64,000 nt of DNA, from positions 45,438-109,437 of the forward strand of contig JAIXMR010000095.1 in NCBI GenBank assembly GCA_025677835.1. The letters are read 5' to 3'. The notes below the pieces were generated by a model. The model was not told the origin of the DNA, searched no databases, and worked only from the letters and a program-made list of their open reading frames with translations. This document shows positions 34,636-46,676 of this stretch, piece after piece. Every line of letters begins with the position of its first letter. Position 1 is the stretch's first letter. This DNA comes from Sporodiniella umbellata. Lineage: Eukaryota > Mucoromycota > Mucoromycetes > Mucorales > Rhizopodaceae. Both the position numbers and the translations under genes were made by a program.

Positions 34636-35073
34636 ATGAGTGAAGAGGAAACTAGTGCAGAAAAAGATGTTGATGACATTTTGACCATGTAGCGTTATAC
34701 TCGCTAACACATGAATTCAGTTGTCTTACGTTGTCTAAAAAAAAATAGATTAGCAAATTTCAATAAGCACACAAGCAACGACGAGGAATCTGAGAGTGAA
34801 GAGTCCCACGAATTTGAAGAAAGTCATTCTACTGATGAAAAGGAGCTATGTTCGGAAGATTCTTCATCAGATGATTCAATTTCCGGCCTTTTTGGAGGGC
34901 TGATACCCGAAGAAGAGACAGATTTTTTTCATGAGCCTCATACAAATGTACATACACGCACAAGTAAAAGAAAAAACCCCCACAGAAGGGCTAGATCAAT
35001 TTCAAAACACGCATACCAAGACGAAGAAGCATCGTCTTCAACATCTATCAGAAGAAAAAGGCCTAGAATATGA
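34636..35073 (+). CDS. Acidic/basic Ser-rich orphan protein
   Basis: Exons 34636-34688 and 34749-35073 are separated by a 60-nt intron (GTAGCG...AAATAG with CTAAC) and give 125 residues. The N-terminus (MSEEETSAEKDVDDILTILANF) and the middle are rich in Glu/Asp/Ser (ESESEESHEFEESHSTDEKE). The C-terminus has basic clusters (TSKRKNPHRRARS and IRRKRPRI) that look like nuclear localisation signals. A nearer acceptor (TTCAG) puts the second exon out of frame and stops early, so I used AAATAG at 34748. No family is recognised. It resembles the protein at 2715-3189 in composition and size only. A disordered nuclear protein is the best guess. Confidence 0.55.
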
Positions 35074-35758
35074 GATAAAAGAACCAAGCGTCATGTGTTG
35101 TTTGTCAATAAATCAATAAATCAATTAACACTGGACTGTTTTTAACATAACAACCTGCTCGTGTTTCTCAACTAGAGAACCTACTGAAACATTTTTTTTT
35201 TTTCAACTTTCCATCTTGAAAACATTTAAATTTTTTTATACGATTGGCTTGGATAAAATACAATATGCCGTTCTTGTACATCTTAAAAAAAAAAAAGAGG
35301 CTACACGTAAAATAAGAAGCTAACAGAACAAGTGTAGAAAGCGTACAACTTTTCTGTACTTTGGGCTGCTATGAGCGACTTTTTACCTCACGTTTTGTTG
35401 CTGTAGTTTCATTTTCTAAACCGTCTATTTATAAAGATCAAATGATTTGAAGCAAGCTTGAAACGCTTGTCGTTTTTGAAAACGCAAATAAACCTCTGTC
35501 TATCTATAAACGTTTTCAAGACTATAAGAAAAAAAACTACGTGTGTGTTCAATGTACGTCATTTAGTTGTAACATAATAAAGTCATAGAGCCATTCATCG
35601 GACGATTGTCTATGCTTGAGCCCTATATATCCAGTATCGCTGAGATTTAAATGTTTGTATGCAAGATAGTTCAATGACGCTATAAATAAAGACATGTCCG
35701 TTTTTTTTCCTTGCAGCTCTTTTTATCTGTTCTATATCTTGTTTCATTATAAAAAAAA
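35074..35758. other. Intergenic region before glutathione peroxidase
   Basis: No gene is seen. The last 60 nt before the start are C/T-rich then A-rich, as expected of a promoter. Confidence 0.6.
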
Positions 35759-36591
35759 ATGTCAGCTCTATATAATCTTACTGTAAAAACTATCAAAAAT
35801 CAAGACTGGGAATTAAGCTCCTTGAAAGGAAAGGTAAAATGCATTTGAAATATCACGCATGAATCACCTCAACACTAAAAACTTTCTGGCGCTTTTTCTG
35901 AATAGGTTGTGTTGTTTGTCAATGTAGCTTCTAAGTGCGGATATGCCAAGCAATATAGTGGTCTTGAGTCTCTTTATAACAAATATAAAGACCAAGGATT
36001 TGAAATGATAGGTGTGCCCTGCAATCAATTTTTGAACCAAGGTAGGCGCTTTTTTTTTTATTGCAAAGTCACTTATTTTTTTTTTTTTTTTTTTTTTAGA
36101 GCCCGGAACAAATGAAGGTAAAATAGCAAACTAACCGACTATTAGATATATGGGATGTTCAATATTCATGTTTAATACTGTATAGAGATTCTTGAGCTGT
36201 GTCAGCGTAAATATGACGTGAATTTCCCCCTACTTGAAAAAATGTAAGGCCTTGTTTTTTATAAGCTTCCTGTTTTAATCGCCAATACAGGGACGTCAAT
36301 GGAGATAACACTGCGCCTTTATACCAGTTTTTAAAAGATTCCAAGTCTGGAATATTAGGGTAACTTATGAGTGAGAACGACATACGGACTAATGTTTTAT
36401 TACTATAGTCTATCCGTAGTCAAATGGAACTTTGAAGTACACCAAATAACTTTATAAATGATCCGTACTTATTTTGCTTTTTATAGAAATTCTTGGTTGA
36501 CAAATCTGGAAACGTGGTAAAGCGTTTTGCTACCATTACAGAACCTGAAAGTATTGCACCTGATATCGAAGAATTGTTAAAGCAAGAATAA
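35759..36591 (+). CDS. Glutathione peroxidase-like thiol peroxidase
   Basis: Seven small exons (35759-35833, 35906-36041, 36101-36118, 36186-36243, 36291-36359, 36409-36436, 36487-36591) give 162 residues, the normal GPx length. One exon is only 18 nt. The enzyme reduces hydrogen peroxide and lipid peroxides. The catalytic Cys is in [13 protein letters not shown]. The Asn/Gln/Trp partners are in [12 protein letters not shown] and VVKWNFEKFL. A second Cys ([14 protein letters not shown]) matches the resolving Cys of thioredoxin-dependent fungal GPx proteins (yeast Hyr1/Gpx3 type), so thioredoxin is the more likely reductant. The usual FPCNQFGGQ is VPCNQFLNQ here, a small change. The next gene starts 59 nt downstream on the same strand. 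Confidence 0.92.
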
Positions 36592-36650
36592 ATTAAATTT
36601 TTTTCTGCGTTTTCTTTTTTCCTAGAATTATTAATTTGCCATTTCGCATT

Positions 36651-37621
36651 ATGATTTCGAAACAGACATTTCATGTAATAGGCTTACACTTGACTGTTTA
36701 TGGCTTGGAAGAGTACCAAAAATTGCCTCAGAATTACCCAGTAGCTATTCTCTTTGCTTTACATGGGCGGCTCCGTAAATGACTTCAATATTGCCATTAC
36801 TCCTTTACTATATGATAGCTAAAGCCTATTTTAGAAAAGCAGTCTAGTATGGAAACCTATATCCAATCTCTTTGTGGGCTTAATAGTCATAGTGAATTTT
36901 CGAGACGTCATTTGATTGTTATAAGCTTTGACAGTCCAAACCACGGAAGTCGATTAATAAACAAGAACGCCAATTGGGGCTGGGAGAAAAATCCGAATCA
37001 TGCGTTAGATATGTGGAGCATGGTCTACAACACTTCACGCACTGTATCCGATTTGATAGACGTCATAGAGCACTATCTTTTTGGCCCCCTGGAGTACCCT
37101 CGAGTAGAAGTATGGGGTGTCACCGGGTTTTCTATGGGAGGACATGCTTCCTTTATGTCCGCGGCTGAAGGTAATCCCCATACTTTTGAATTTGGATTTT
37201 AAACAAACCGTTAGATCCAAGGGTTACTGTAGCTATACCTATTGTTGGTACAGCCGATTTTTTGAGTTTAATGAAAAATCGGCTAGAAGAGAGTAAGCTA
37301 CCTACTAAAACCCATCTACCTAAGCATTTCTGTGATATGGTTTCTGTGAAAACAAAAAACCTTGATGAAAAATTAAAATCAAAGCATCTATTAATTATCA
37401 ATGGAGGGAAGGATATGCTGGTAAAAGCTGAATTCAACCAAGTCCTCGTAGATCGGTTACACACAATCCACCAAGGCAAAGAGGGTTATGATTGGCAGTA
37501 CCATGTTTTACCGGATGTGGCCCATGAATGGGACCAAAAGATGCTGGACCTAAGCAGTGTTTGGGTAAACCAGTGGATGTTGCAAAAAAACCTGAATAAT
37601 CAAAACATGAATCACCTATAA
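36651..37621 (+). CDS. Alpha/beta hydrolase-fold esterase-like protein
   Basis: Exons 36651-36774, 36835-37170 and 37215-37621 give 288 residues. The N-terminus (HVIGLHLTVYGL, then YPVAILFALHGR) is the first strands and oxyanion region. The nucleophile elbow is GFSMGGHAS with Ser near residue 141. The acid is likely the Asp in INGGKDMLVKA and the base the His in PDVAHEWD. Together they form a complete Ser-Asp-His triad. Cytosolic fungal esterases of this kind have broad or unknown substrates. The acceptor TTTTAG before 36835 is needed to keep frame; a nearer one (GATAG) gives an early stop. The start lies only 59 nt after the peroxidase stop, so the promoter is short or overlaps that gene. 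Confidence 0.82.
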
Positions 37622-37801
37622 AAGAGAGAAAAAACTCGAGTTTTACAAGTTACTTTTACTTTAATTAGAAGCTTTATTTCTAAAAAGGGTAACGGGGCGC
37701 GTATTTTGAGACTTGACAAAAGCTGCTTTTTTTTTTTTTTTTTCCTTTCTCATTACACTTTCATTAAATTTTTTTTTATTATTATTATACACACAAACAT
37801 A

Positions 37802-38762
37802 ATGGATGATCTACCAGATGATATTGTAAACAAACTTCGGCAATTAGATCTAGAGTTGGAGGATGGGGACATTACTCAAAAAGGATATGACAAAAAGAAA
37901 GCAAATTTACTAGCCAGTGTTGTTACTCAGGATGAAGAGTATGAGGATTTTGGACCAGAACCTAGTGCTGCTGATGTAGACGATTTTTTGGATTTTTTAC
38001 CTTCCCCTACTCATTCTCCCCGAGATTCCGAGGGAGCAGCTTTGATGGAAAACAATCACATGAAATTTCAACAACATCAGCTCCCTCCACCACCACTTCC
38101 TCCTCAATCGCATTTATCCATGGGGTCACCAAATCTTCGAAATATACCAACTTATCGTCCACAACCACCTTATGGCAGCCCAGCCATTAGCTCACCTGTT
38201 ATGAGAAGCAGCTCCAGACCGTATATGCCAGGATACCAACCTCCCATGCCAACTGGTTCAATGACGGCTGGTCCAATGAATAATGGTCCAATGACGGCTG
38301 GCCCAATGACGGCTGGCCCAATGACAGGAGGTCCGATGGTGGGCGGTTCAATGACAGGAGGCCCAATGAACAACGGTCCAATGAACAACGGTCCAATGAC
38401 AGGCGGACGTCCATATGCCTACCCAAATAATAGAATGCCTCCACAAAATATGTATCGACCTCCTCCCACAAATAACTTTAGGCCAGTTTATAATAACAGG
38501 CCTATGTACAGACCTGTCCGACCTCAATATCATCGGCCTCCTCCTCCTTACAAAGATCGAAATGAAAACTATGGTAAATTACCTTTTCAATAGTTCCTCC
38601 CTTTACCGTAAGAGATGAAAAAGATAGCCAATGTTTCCAAACATGCACAATAAAAATCTTCGCAACAATTATACAACTCTTTTTCACTACGTCTCTTATA
38701 CCCTTAGGGAGGAATGAAAAGGATATGACTTACCAAAGCTTATAACTGATATCATTCTGTTC

Positions 38763-38798
<36 letters not shown>

Positions 38799-41700
38799 TT
38801 ATTTTAATAGACAATCGATCTCTTAGAAAAGTTTCTTCTTTAAGCTCGATGTCGTCTGTTCGCACCCCATCAAAATCAGTCAAAGGCCAAAACAAATATG
38901 AGAATGCAACCATGGTCAAAACCTTTCAAACGGTTGAGCCTATTGCCCCTGCTATTCCTTTTAACCGTCTAGAAGAGCACGTTGAACAACAAATGCCAAC
39001 AGCGCCGCGCGAAATTCCGTTTAAAATCATGGACGCTGAAGGAAAGGACCTTGAGACATTCGAATCCATCACCAGTATTTTCCGCTCACGCCAACGCACT
39101 ACGAACACTGCATTTACTGTTACCGACCTGAAAGGAAAAGAAAGCGCAACTGTCACTTGGGAAAAATTACTGTTACGAGCTGAAAAGGTGGCTGTATCAC
39201 TTAAGCACCTGCAGGCAGGCGAACGTGTAGGTCTTTATTATTCCCGAATAGATATCGATTTTGTTGTAGCTTTTATGGGCTGCTTTATGGCTGGTGTGGT
39301 GGCAGTGCCAATCACAACAGAAGACCATGCTGAGATCTGGTTTATCTTGCGTGTAGCTCAAATCAAATTAGTTTTAACAAACGACATACAGCATAAAGCT
39401 TTGGGGAAAACCCTCAAATCAAAACACCTTGATTGGCCCAAGGACGTTGACTGGTGCCAAACACAGAGTATGGGATCAGCCAAGGCTTTAACTCACGGGA
39501 GAACAACTCCACTCGCCTACATCGAATTTTCAAAATCTAGTACGGGCGAACTCAAAGGCGTGTCTGTTACCCATCAGTCTGTTCTTAAAACATGCCACAC
39601 TTTGGCAGGGGCTACTACACTTACTGTATCCACTATGGCGGAAGATGGTTCAGTCTCCATAGTACCTCACTTTGATTCTCAAGGAGCAGATACCATCTTA
39701 ACCTACTTGGATCCTAGACAGCAACTTGGTCTTAGCTTTTTGCTACTCTCTATTTATACTGGTAGTCATACATTATTGGCAGCACCTTCAATAGTTGAGA
39801 TGCCTGCCGCTTGGATCTATTTGTGCTCCAAGTACGAAGGTAAAGTACACCATTATTCTTGTATCTTTGTATTGACAGTGTTTTTTTTTTAGTTAATATC
39901 GCCTTGGCTACATATCCAGGAATGCAGTTCATTACTACTTATTATTCTCAACATAATAAAGAAGTGAATGGATTCAGCAAAAAAGTAGTACCCAATCTTC
40001 TTCCACTTCGAATGCTTCTTATCGACAGCCTTGTGGTGCAACCCGAAACCGATCGCCTCATCCTTAACCAACTTCTTACTCCTCTTGGACAATCTTCGGA
40101 TATTGTGGTACCTGTGGCCTCACTTCCTGAGCATGCCGGGCTTATCATTGCTTTCCGCGATACACTACAGCCAGCCGACTCTTGGACTTGTACATTGGAT
40201 CCTGATAACCTTCGTCTTGGTAAAGTAGTCCTTAGTACTGAGGGTCTAGAGGTAGGCTCTCATGGCTTTCCGATGGCGTCTGTGGCCATTGTAGACTCTG
40301 AGAGCCACTTGCTTTGTTTACCTAACCGAGTAGGTGAAGTATGGATTGATGCACCGGTTTTACGTGAAGGATTCTGGGGTATCCCAGCGCTTACAGATGC
40401 TGTCTTTCGTGCGTCACCTGTCACAGTATCTTCAGATTTATTTATAGATCATCTGAACCCATTTATTCGTACCGGACAATTGGGTGCACTAGTTGAAGGA
40501 AGATTAGTCCTATTGGGTCCTTACGAAGAATGCATTCGTCAACAACGTGCAGATGAGCCTTTGGGTGTCGAAGAAATCCATATGCAACGGGACCTTAGAG
40601 CCTCTCTCGCAAAACAGTCAGAGTGGTAAGTTTATATACATGTTTGTATGTAGATTTTAATTTTTTTTTTTTTCTGATAGTACTTTTTTCAACATTTATG
40701 TCAACCACCAGTACCTTCCTATTTTAGTACTAGAGTCTTCTGGCCAAGACCTCGAGCGAAAAATTGAGCAAGCAACCACCACGCTTTTAGCCTTTCATGG
40801 TTTACGTATCTATTCCACCCTTGTTGTACAAAAAGGCCATTTACCGCGTATTCACAAGAATGGCACGAGTGTGATTCATCATTTGGAGACCAAACGATTG
40901 TTTTTAGCAGGCCAACTTTCTATACTCCATCTCCAAATGGATGTGGACCGTACTGTTTTTCATGAAGCGATGGGCACCGGAGCATTTTGGCACCATTTTT
41001 CAGCGTATGAGCGTGCTCTCTCTTTGCAGTTGATATCTCCTCGAGGCCGAGCCCAGCATTCTGGTATTGAGATGATTCAAAATACAGTAGATGAGAGGTC
41101 AAACTACGATCTTTCGAGATTCACAAACATAGTTGACATTATCCTCTGGCGTACGTCTCTCTATCCAGATGAGGTAGCGTTTGCAGTCATGTCTGGCAAC
41201 GCGACCAAGCCAGTGACTTGGAAGAAATTCAACTATCAAATTTCGGGCCTGGCGCATCATTTGAGCAAGAAATGCAAGAACGAAAAGAGGGTCCTTTTGT
41301 TTATACCTTTTGGTTTGGACTTGATCCGTACGATCTATGCGTGCTTTGTCCTAGGCATTGTGCCTGTGGTCTGTTCGGAAGGCGAGAGGGTAGTGCCCAT
41401 GTTGGAATATACTGGCATCACACACCTATTAACCAGCTCGCTCTCAGAAGAAGTGACCAAGACGAAACCTTTCCAAGTTTCTACCAAGCGGATCCGTGGG
41501 TTTACCGAACTCAATATCGAACGTGCCTCGAAATTCAACAAGCTGCTGGGCCCTGAAAGCGGTTATTCTGTTCGATCCGAATGGACAAGCGATAAATCAA
41601 GACCGGCCATGATTTCTGAAGGCGATCTTGTCTATGGTCATGATACGATCTTAGCACAATGTCGAACACAGAAACTGACATGCCAGATAAAATATCAAAA

Positions 41701-43077
41701 GCCGTTGATCGTTACCGGTATGGGTGGATCTGAAGGGCTGGGGTTACTTCAAGCTGCATTCTGTGGTGTTTATGTGGGTAGGTTTTTTTGGAAACACTAT
41801 GTTTAGAAGGGGCACAGGATTGATTCATTACTTATAGGCTGTACGACCATGTTGATTCCGTTAGCAGAATTCAGACAGGACCCTTATATTTATTTTGAGT
41901 TGATTGCTAAAAACAAGTGCTCAACTGTATGTGCCAATTATAAACTGCTTGAACGTGCTATGCAACGTATCCCTCCCAGTGAACAAAAATCGATTACGCT
42001 CAAGGCAACCCAGAACTTTATGCTGACTGTACCTTGTCGGACCAAACCTCGTTATTGTAAGTTCTGTTGATTTCTTGTTATTGTCTCGCTCATCGTTTTG
42101 CTTTTTAGATGAAAAAATTACACGGTTTTTAGCATTGAGCGGTCTTGAGAAAGAGTCGATCAATACAGTGTACAGCCACCGTCTGAACCCGATGATTACC
42201 ACCCGATCTTATATGATGATGGAACCTATTCCACTTTTGGCTGATATTGAATGGCTTCGTCAGGGCATTATTCGACCTCTGGTCCAAGAAGAGCACGGTG
42301 TGTTGCTACACGACTCGGGCATTGTACCCACCAATACCATGGTGGCCATTGTCAATCCGGAAACCCACACGATCTGCCCGTCGCATATGATAGGAGAGAT
42401 CTGGGTTTCTTCTGACAGCAACATCAAAGGAGCTGATTCTGTTGTTCAGGGAGGCGATACTCGTATAAAGTACATGCGAACTGGAGATTTAGGATTCCTA
42501 TGGGACGTACATAGACAAGGTACCGGACAGGTGGAAGAAGGACAGTGCCTCTATGTCTTGGGCTCTCTGGACGAAGTGATTATGTCAAAAGGCCTTATTC
42601 ATTTTGCTTTGGACTTGGAAGAAACAGTAGAGACCTTTACTTCAAACATTGTGACTGATGGATGGTATAAAGCGAATCCTTTTCATTATTGTTATTTAGA
42701 AAATGCTCACTTTTTTCTGTTGTAGTTATGTTGTACAAGCAGACACTGAAATTGTAGTGATTGTTGCTGTGAGATCTACAGAAGCAGGGCTCTCTGTCAT
42801 TCCCTTGGTAGTTTCCTCTATTTTAGAAAGACATGCTTTATTAGTCGATACAGTAGTAACAGTCGGTAGAGATCAATTACCCAAGACTTTGGGAGACAAA
42901 AAACGAAGAAAAGAAGCTCTCTCTATGTATACCAACAAAAAACTGTCTGCTATTCATGTTTCAAGAATCAAGAATCAGCACCAACCCATATATCTACCCA
43001 AAACAAATCATATCTTAGATGATAACGCATCCCTTCTTTCGTTTAACCCAATGGAAGAAACCTCTTCTGTTTATTAA
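37802..43077 (+). CDS. DIP2/CMR2-type protein with two adenylation domains
   Basis: Seven exons (37802-38573, 38811-39839, 39893-40625, 40681-41777, 41838-42056, 42109-42664, 42726-43077) give 1585 residues. The N-terminus is a DMAP1-binding-like helix (DDLPDDIVNKLRQLDLELEDGDITQKGYDKKK). A Pro/Met/Gly-rich disordered linker holds ten pentapeptide repeats. Two acyl-CoA-synthetase-like (AMP-binding) domains follow, at about 310-890 and 950-1570. This is the DIP2 family (yeast Cmr2), which affects diacylglycerol subspecies levels and membrane homeostasis. In domain 1 the P-loop-like motif is FSKSSTGELKGVSVTH but the usual TGD is TGQ (FIRTGQLGAL). Domain 2 keeps RTGDLGF but has no clear Ser/Thr/Gly P-loop. 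Neither domain is therefore fully canonical, as known for the family. An AAT/ATT run (38764-38797) lies in intron 1. Confidence 0.9.
38255..38404 (+). repeat. Ten tandem 15-nt units encoding G-P/S-M-x-x
   Basis: Ten in-frame 15-nt units encode GSMTA, GPMNN, GPMTA (twice), GPMTG, GPMVG, GSMTG, GPMNN (twice) and GPMTG. It is a coding minisatellite in the linker of the DIP2-like protein, likely variable in copy number between strains. Confidence 0.9.
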
Positions 43078-43719
43078 ATTGCCTTTTGGTTAGGCTCTTA
43101 TTTCTTGTAAACAATATTAATAATAACAATAATAATAATAATAATAATAATAACAATAATAATAATAGCAATTAGATTTACCCTTTTTCTTTAATAAAAA
43201 AATTTACTGGGGCATTTTCATCTAGGTAGTAGTGATTACCTTTGTAGCGTATCATTAACTTAAAAGGAGTAAAAGGAAACAAAAAGGAAATCATAAACAA
43301 CAGCCCTTGTTTTATCTGATTCATTTTCAAAATTTGAAATAGTGCATTGTATAAATAACTAAAGCTCTCAAGTATCACACACAAAAAATGGCTTTTTTTT
43401 TTTTTTTTTTCAAGGGGGCTGATCATTATAACCCAGGATACTGATTAGACCAGCGATTCAAGTGTGAGCTACATAATATTGCTTCTATTATCTGTAAAGA
43501 GAGTGTTTACCAATGCACTTGCGCTCTTTCTGTTTGTGCATACAAATGTTTAAACTTGAACTAAGCTTTTCTATTTTTGGAAATTCTATCAAAAAAGGAA
43601 AGAAAAGAAAAAGAATGACAGATTGTTTATTGGCAGAAAAAAAAAAAAAAAAGAGGAACAGATCATACGCAAATAAAAAAAAGGGGAAGGAGAGGGAGTG
43701 GAAGGGAAGGGAGGCTCGA

Positions 43720-43753
<34 letters not shown>

Positions 43754-43877
43754 TTGGAAATAAACAAAAAAAGAAAAGCATATTTGTTAAAGACAAGGCA
43801 TAGGGAGTAGAACATAGAAAAGTAGAGGTGGTGCATAGAGAAATATATATATATATATATATATATATAAGGCGTGC
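43078..43877. other. Intergenic region with three microsatellites
   Basis: It contains AAT runs (about 43115-43168 and 43721-43750) and an AT run (about 43843-43869). No gene is supported. It lies between two convergent genes. Confidence 0.65.
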
Positions 43878-44282
43878 TTAATTGTGGGTGGTCACTTTCC
43901 AAGGTCTTTTAGATTTTTGTTTTTCAACAATTTGTTTATTCTGTAGGGTCTTGTATCTTCCCCAGCAGCATCCTCGAGATCGGTGTGGCAAATAAGTGGT
44001 GGAGATCATGGCCCAAGAAAGGCCTTGCTCATATCCAAAATGTAACAGGCTATCTTCTTGAGGCGTCCAAGGCGTGCGAGTCTGCGTGTAAACAAAGTTG
44101 GATGGCTCGCTGTGAACGCGTCGATGAAACGTAGGTGGTGAGACTGAAAAACTATTGGTTTCAGGCGAACTGCATACACTGCTTTGACAGGAATACACAG
44201 GCGAGATGGGTTTGACTACACAATCGAGTTTTGGATAGACCGAGTCACATAAAATATAGTCGAGATCCATAACACCAGGCAT
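43878..44282 (-). CDS. Single Myb/SANT-like domain protein
   Basis: A single exon gives 134 residues. The first 90 are Ser/Pro-rich and polar. Residues about 85-130 look like one Myb/SANT repeat: TPWTPQEDSLLHFGYEQGLSWAMISTTYLPHRSRGCCWGRYKTLQ. The first Trp and the EDxLL helix are conserved, and the third helix has HRSRGCCWGRY. Single-repeat Myb proteins often bind DNA or histones. With one repeat and no other domain, a transcription or telomere role cannot be told apart. The C-terminus is basic. A poly-A tract sits directly upstream of the start. Confidence 0.7.
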   Translation of the reverse strand: MPGVMDLDYILCDSVYPKLDCVVKPISPVYSCQSSVCSSPETNSFSVSPPTFHRRVHSEPSNFVYTQTRTPWTPQEDSLLHFGYEQGLSWAMISTTYLPHRSRGCCWGRYKTLQNKQIVEKQKSKRPWKVTTHN

Positions 44283-46434
44283 ATTGTTGTTGTTTAAAAA
44301 AAAAAAAAAAAAAAATTAAGCTAAAATACACGAGTTGGGTTAAAGTAGTAAACTTTTTTTTAGTAAACAAACAGAAAAAAGAAAAAGGGAAAAGAAGAGA
44401 AAATGTATGACTTGAAAAAAGAAAGAAAAAAGACTTTTATATATAAATGATGATGATGATGATTCTTTTTATATTTCATGCACTTGAAAAAAGTACGTTA
44501 AGGAGCAGTACAGAGCACAAAGATCAAATGCATGTAAAGGGAAGGAAAAAAAAAAAAAAAACCAGTCTACTCATACACATTTACAATTATTTGTCTACAT
44601 AGATACACATACATAGATACACATATACGCATACAGATGTACATATATATATATTTACAAGGTATAAATAATAGCAAAAGAAGCTACTAGAAGTCAACGA
44701 ACTTGGCTATGGGGGAAAACGCATATCTACACCCATATTCTTTATATATAAATGAAAACACATGTTATAGTGGGCGCATTCACGGTTTTAATCAATGTAT
44801 ATTCCTGCACTACTTTTGCTTATTTTATTATTTGCTAAATTACAAGTCAAACACACAGCTTTTTTTTTTTCAGCCCCTGATCTTCTTGAATGTGCCACTA
44901 TAAAGCATGTAGCCAGATCTCCCCTGTCTATTGACTATCAAAATAATCTCGTTGACCGTCAAGAGGGAGAAACTTTAATCACAGCGCAACTTTAATTTAT
45001 TTTTTTCTTTCCCTTTCAAAAAATATTTTCTCCTTTTATAGAGCTATTCTTTTTTGCTCATATTTCTCTACGCGTGTCCACCCTATCTCTGTTATAGGTT
45101 TATCTTGAAAAAAATCAGAATTACTAAAATTGTACACCTCTTTTTCTTTATAAAGAACATAAAAAAAAAAAAGCTAAATCTATAATTACACATAGACATG
45201 CTGCTTACATTGAAATACAAAAAGCGTATAAAGAAATCGACCATAATTAGAACCAACGTGGGAGCTGCGTTCATCATATGAAAATCAAGATAACTGAGAC
45301 CGCTTACCTGCTGAATTAGATGATATTGCTTTTGAGCCCATCCCCCCCTTTTTTTTTTTTTATTTATTTGTTCAATATGTTTGCTTTTTCTTAGAAAAAA
45401 GGTTTGGGTGATAGTGCTTATCAAATAATACTCAAAATTCAAAAAGCATCTGTCAAGATATAGAAATAATTCAGCTACAAGTGTTATTCATTCTACCGGT
45501 TCTGAAAGAAGGGAGAGGAGAAGGAATAAATGATATACTTTGGTTCAGGCGCTTTATGAGTACTGCTTTCCAATAAAATTACCGGCTTATCTCTGATAGA
45601 CCATTTATCTTGTAGAGTGGGTATCCCATCATTGCATCCACAAAAAGTCATTCTTCAGTTCTTTATTTATATAAAAAAAAAAAAAAAAAAAAAACTAAAC
45701 GCTTTCAAAACACAAATATATAACAAGAAGCCCATTTTGAGAAAGGTTTGTTTTTTTTTTGGGGGTTCAATAGGATCACATGACCTTTTTTGTATCGTCA
45801 CTTGCAAGCCACTCACTCCTCAATCGGTAGAAACAAAACAGAAAACAAAAATGCGTCCGTTGTAAAATATTTTTTTAAAAAAACGATAGGGAAACATCTA
45901 GAAAAATCACTTTCAATCATCTATCTGACTTTACCAAATCACAGGAGTTGATAAAACTAAGAAATTCTGTCCAATTCTACAATTGTGAAAGCCTGTACAA
46001 ACTATATTTGGAGATCTTATTGGACAAAGTATATCTAAAATAAGGAATGTTTTTTGCTTCTTACAAGACGTTGCTCTCTAGAACGATTAAGGCGCGATTA
46101 GTGAAGAGTAGTTTGCTAATTGAATGGGTTGTTCCTCTTTTTTTGTATGTATGAGAGAGAGAGGCAACAGCAATGGATTTGGCTTGGTAATGTGATAAAG
46201 AAAGAAACTCTATGTTTCTGCTAAAGCGATGCGATATGGGCACTATCTTTTGATCCAGCTTGTTCGAGTTCGTATCTTTTCAGAAGGAAAAAAAAAAAGC
46301 TTCTGTTATAAATCAAAACATGCAGGATAACGAATTGATTCAATGTAGATATACATCTTTGGCATGTAGCTCATTGACAGCTTTTGTATTAAAAAAAAAC
46401 GGCCTCTAAAAAGATAAAAGAAAAAGAAAACGAT
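44283..46434. other. 2.1-kb gene-poor region
   Basis: No supported gene. On the minus strand near 45335-45200 a possible start (MGSKAISSNSA), a GTAAGC donor, a GCAG acceptor and a hydrophobic stretch (APTLVLIMVDFFIRFLYFN) could make another very small membrane protein, but its end is unclear. The plus-strand frame at about 44703-44900 is low in confidence. An AT run (about 44645-44655) and several poly-A/T tracts are present. Confidence 0.45.
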
Positions 46435-46676
46435 TCAGGCAAACTCATCTTTGGCTTTGGAATAATAGTTTTGGATAAGATCAGCCATGGCTTCCAAACT
46501 AAGTAGTGTCAGACCTAATAGGGAAATGTAACAGTATGACCCAAAAAAGTCCCATACAAAAAAGGAGAAGCTACGCGAAATACAGCCTGAAAATCAAATA
46601 AATAAATATTCTAGTCGATTCTGTGTGCGTGTGAAACAGAATCTTTGTTACAAAAATGTGTTTATTGACCTGTCAT
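46435..46676 (-). CDS. Predicted 52-residue membrane microprotein
   Basis: The model has exon 1 at 46676-46670 (ATG ACA G) and exon 2 at 46586-46435, phase 1, with an 83-nt intron ending TTTTCAG. The donor GTCAAT is weak. The encoded peptide runs MTGCISRSFSFFVWDFFGSY, then a hydrophobic core (CYISLLGLTLLSL) and a charged amphipathic tail (EAMADLIQNYYSKAKDEFA). One membrane helix is likely. The composition is far from that of the surrounding AT-biased frames, and there is a normal stop. No family is recognised. The start and first exon are the least certain part; exon 2 is the best supported. Confidence 0.45.

Noticed and set aside
37153..37479. Minus-strand frame opposite the hydrolase
   Set aside because: The plus strand carries the full catalytic triad and splice sites; this is a shadow.
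43115..43168. Possible CRISPR-like array
   Set aside because: The repeats are plain AAT microsatellites without spacers; this is also a eukaryotic genome.
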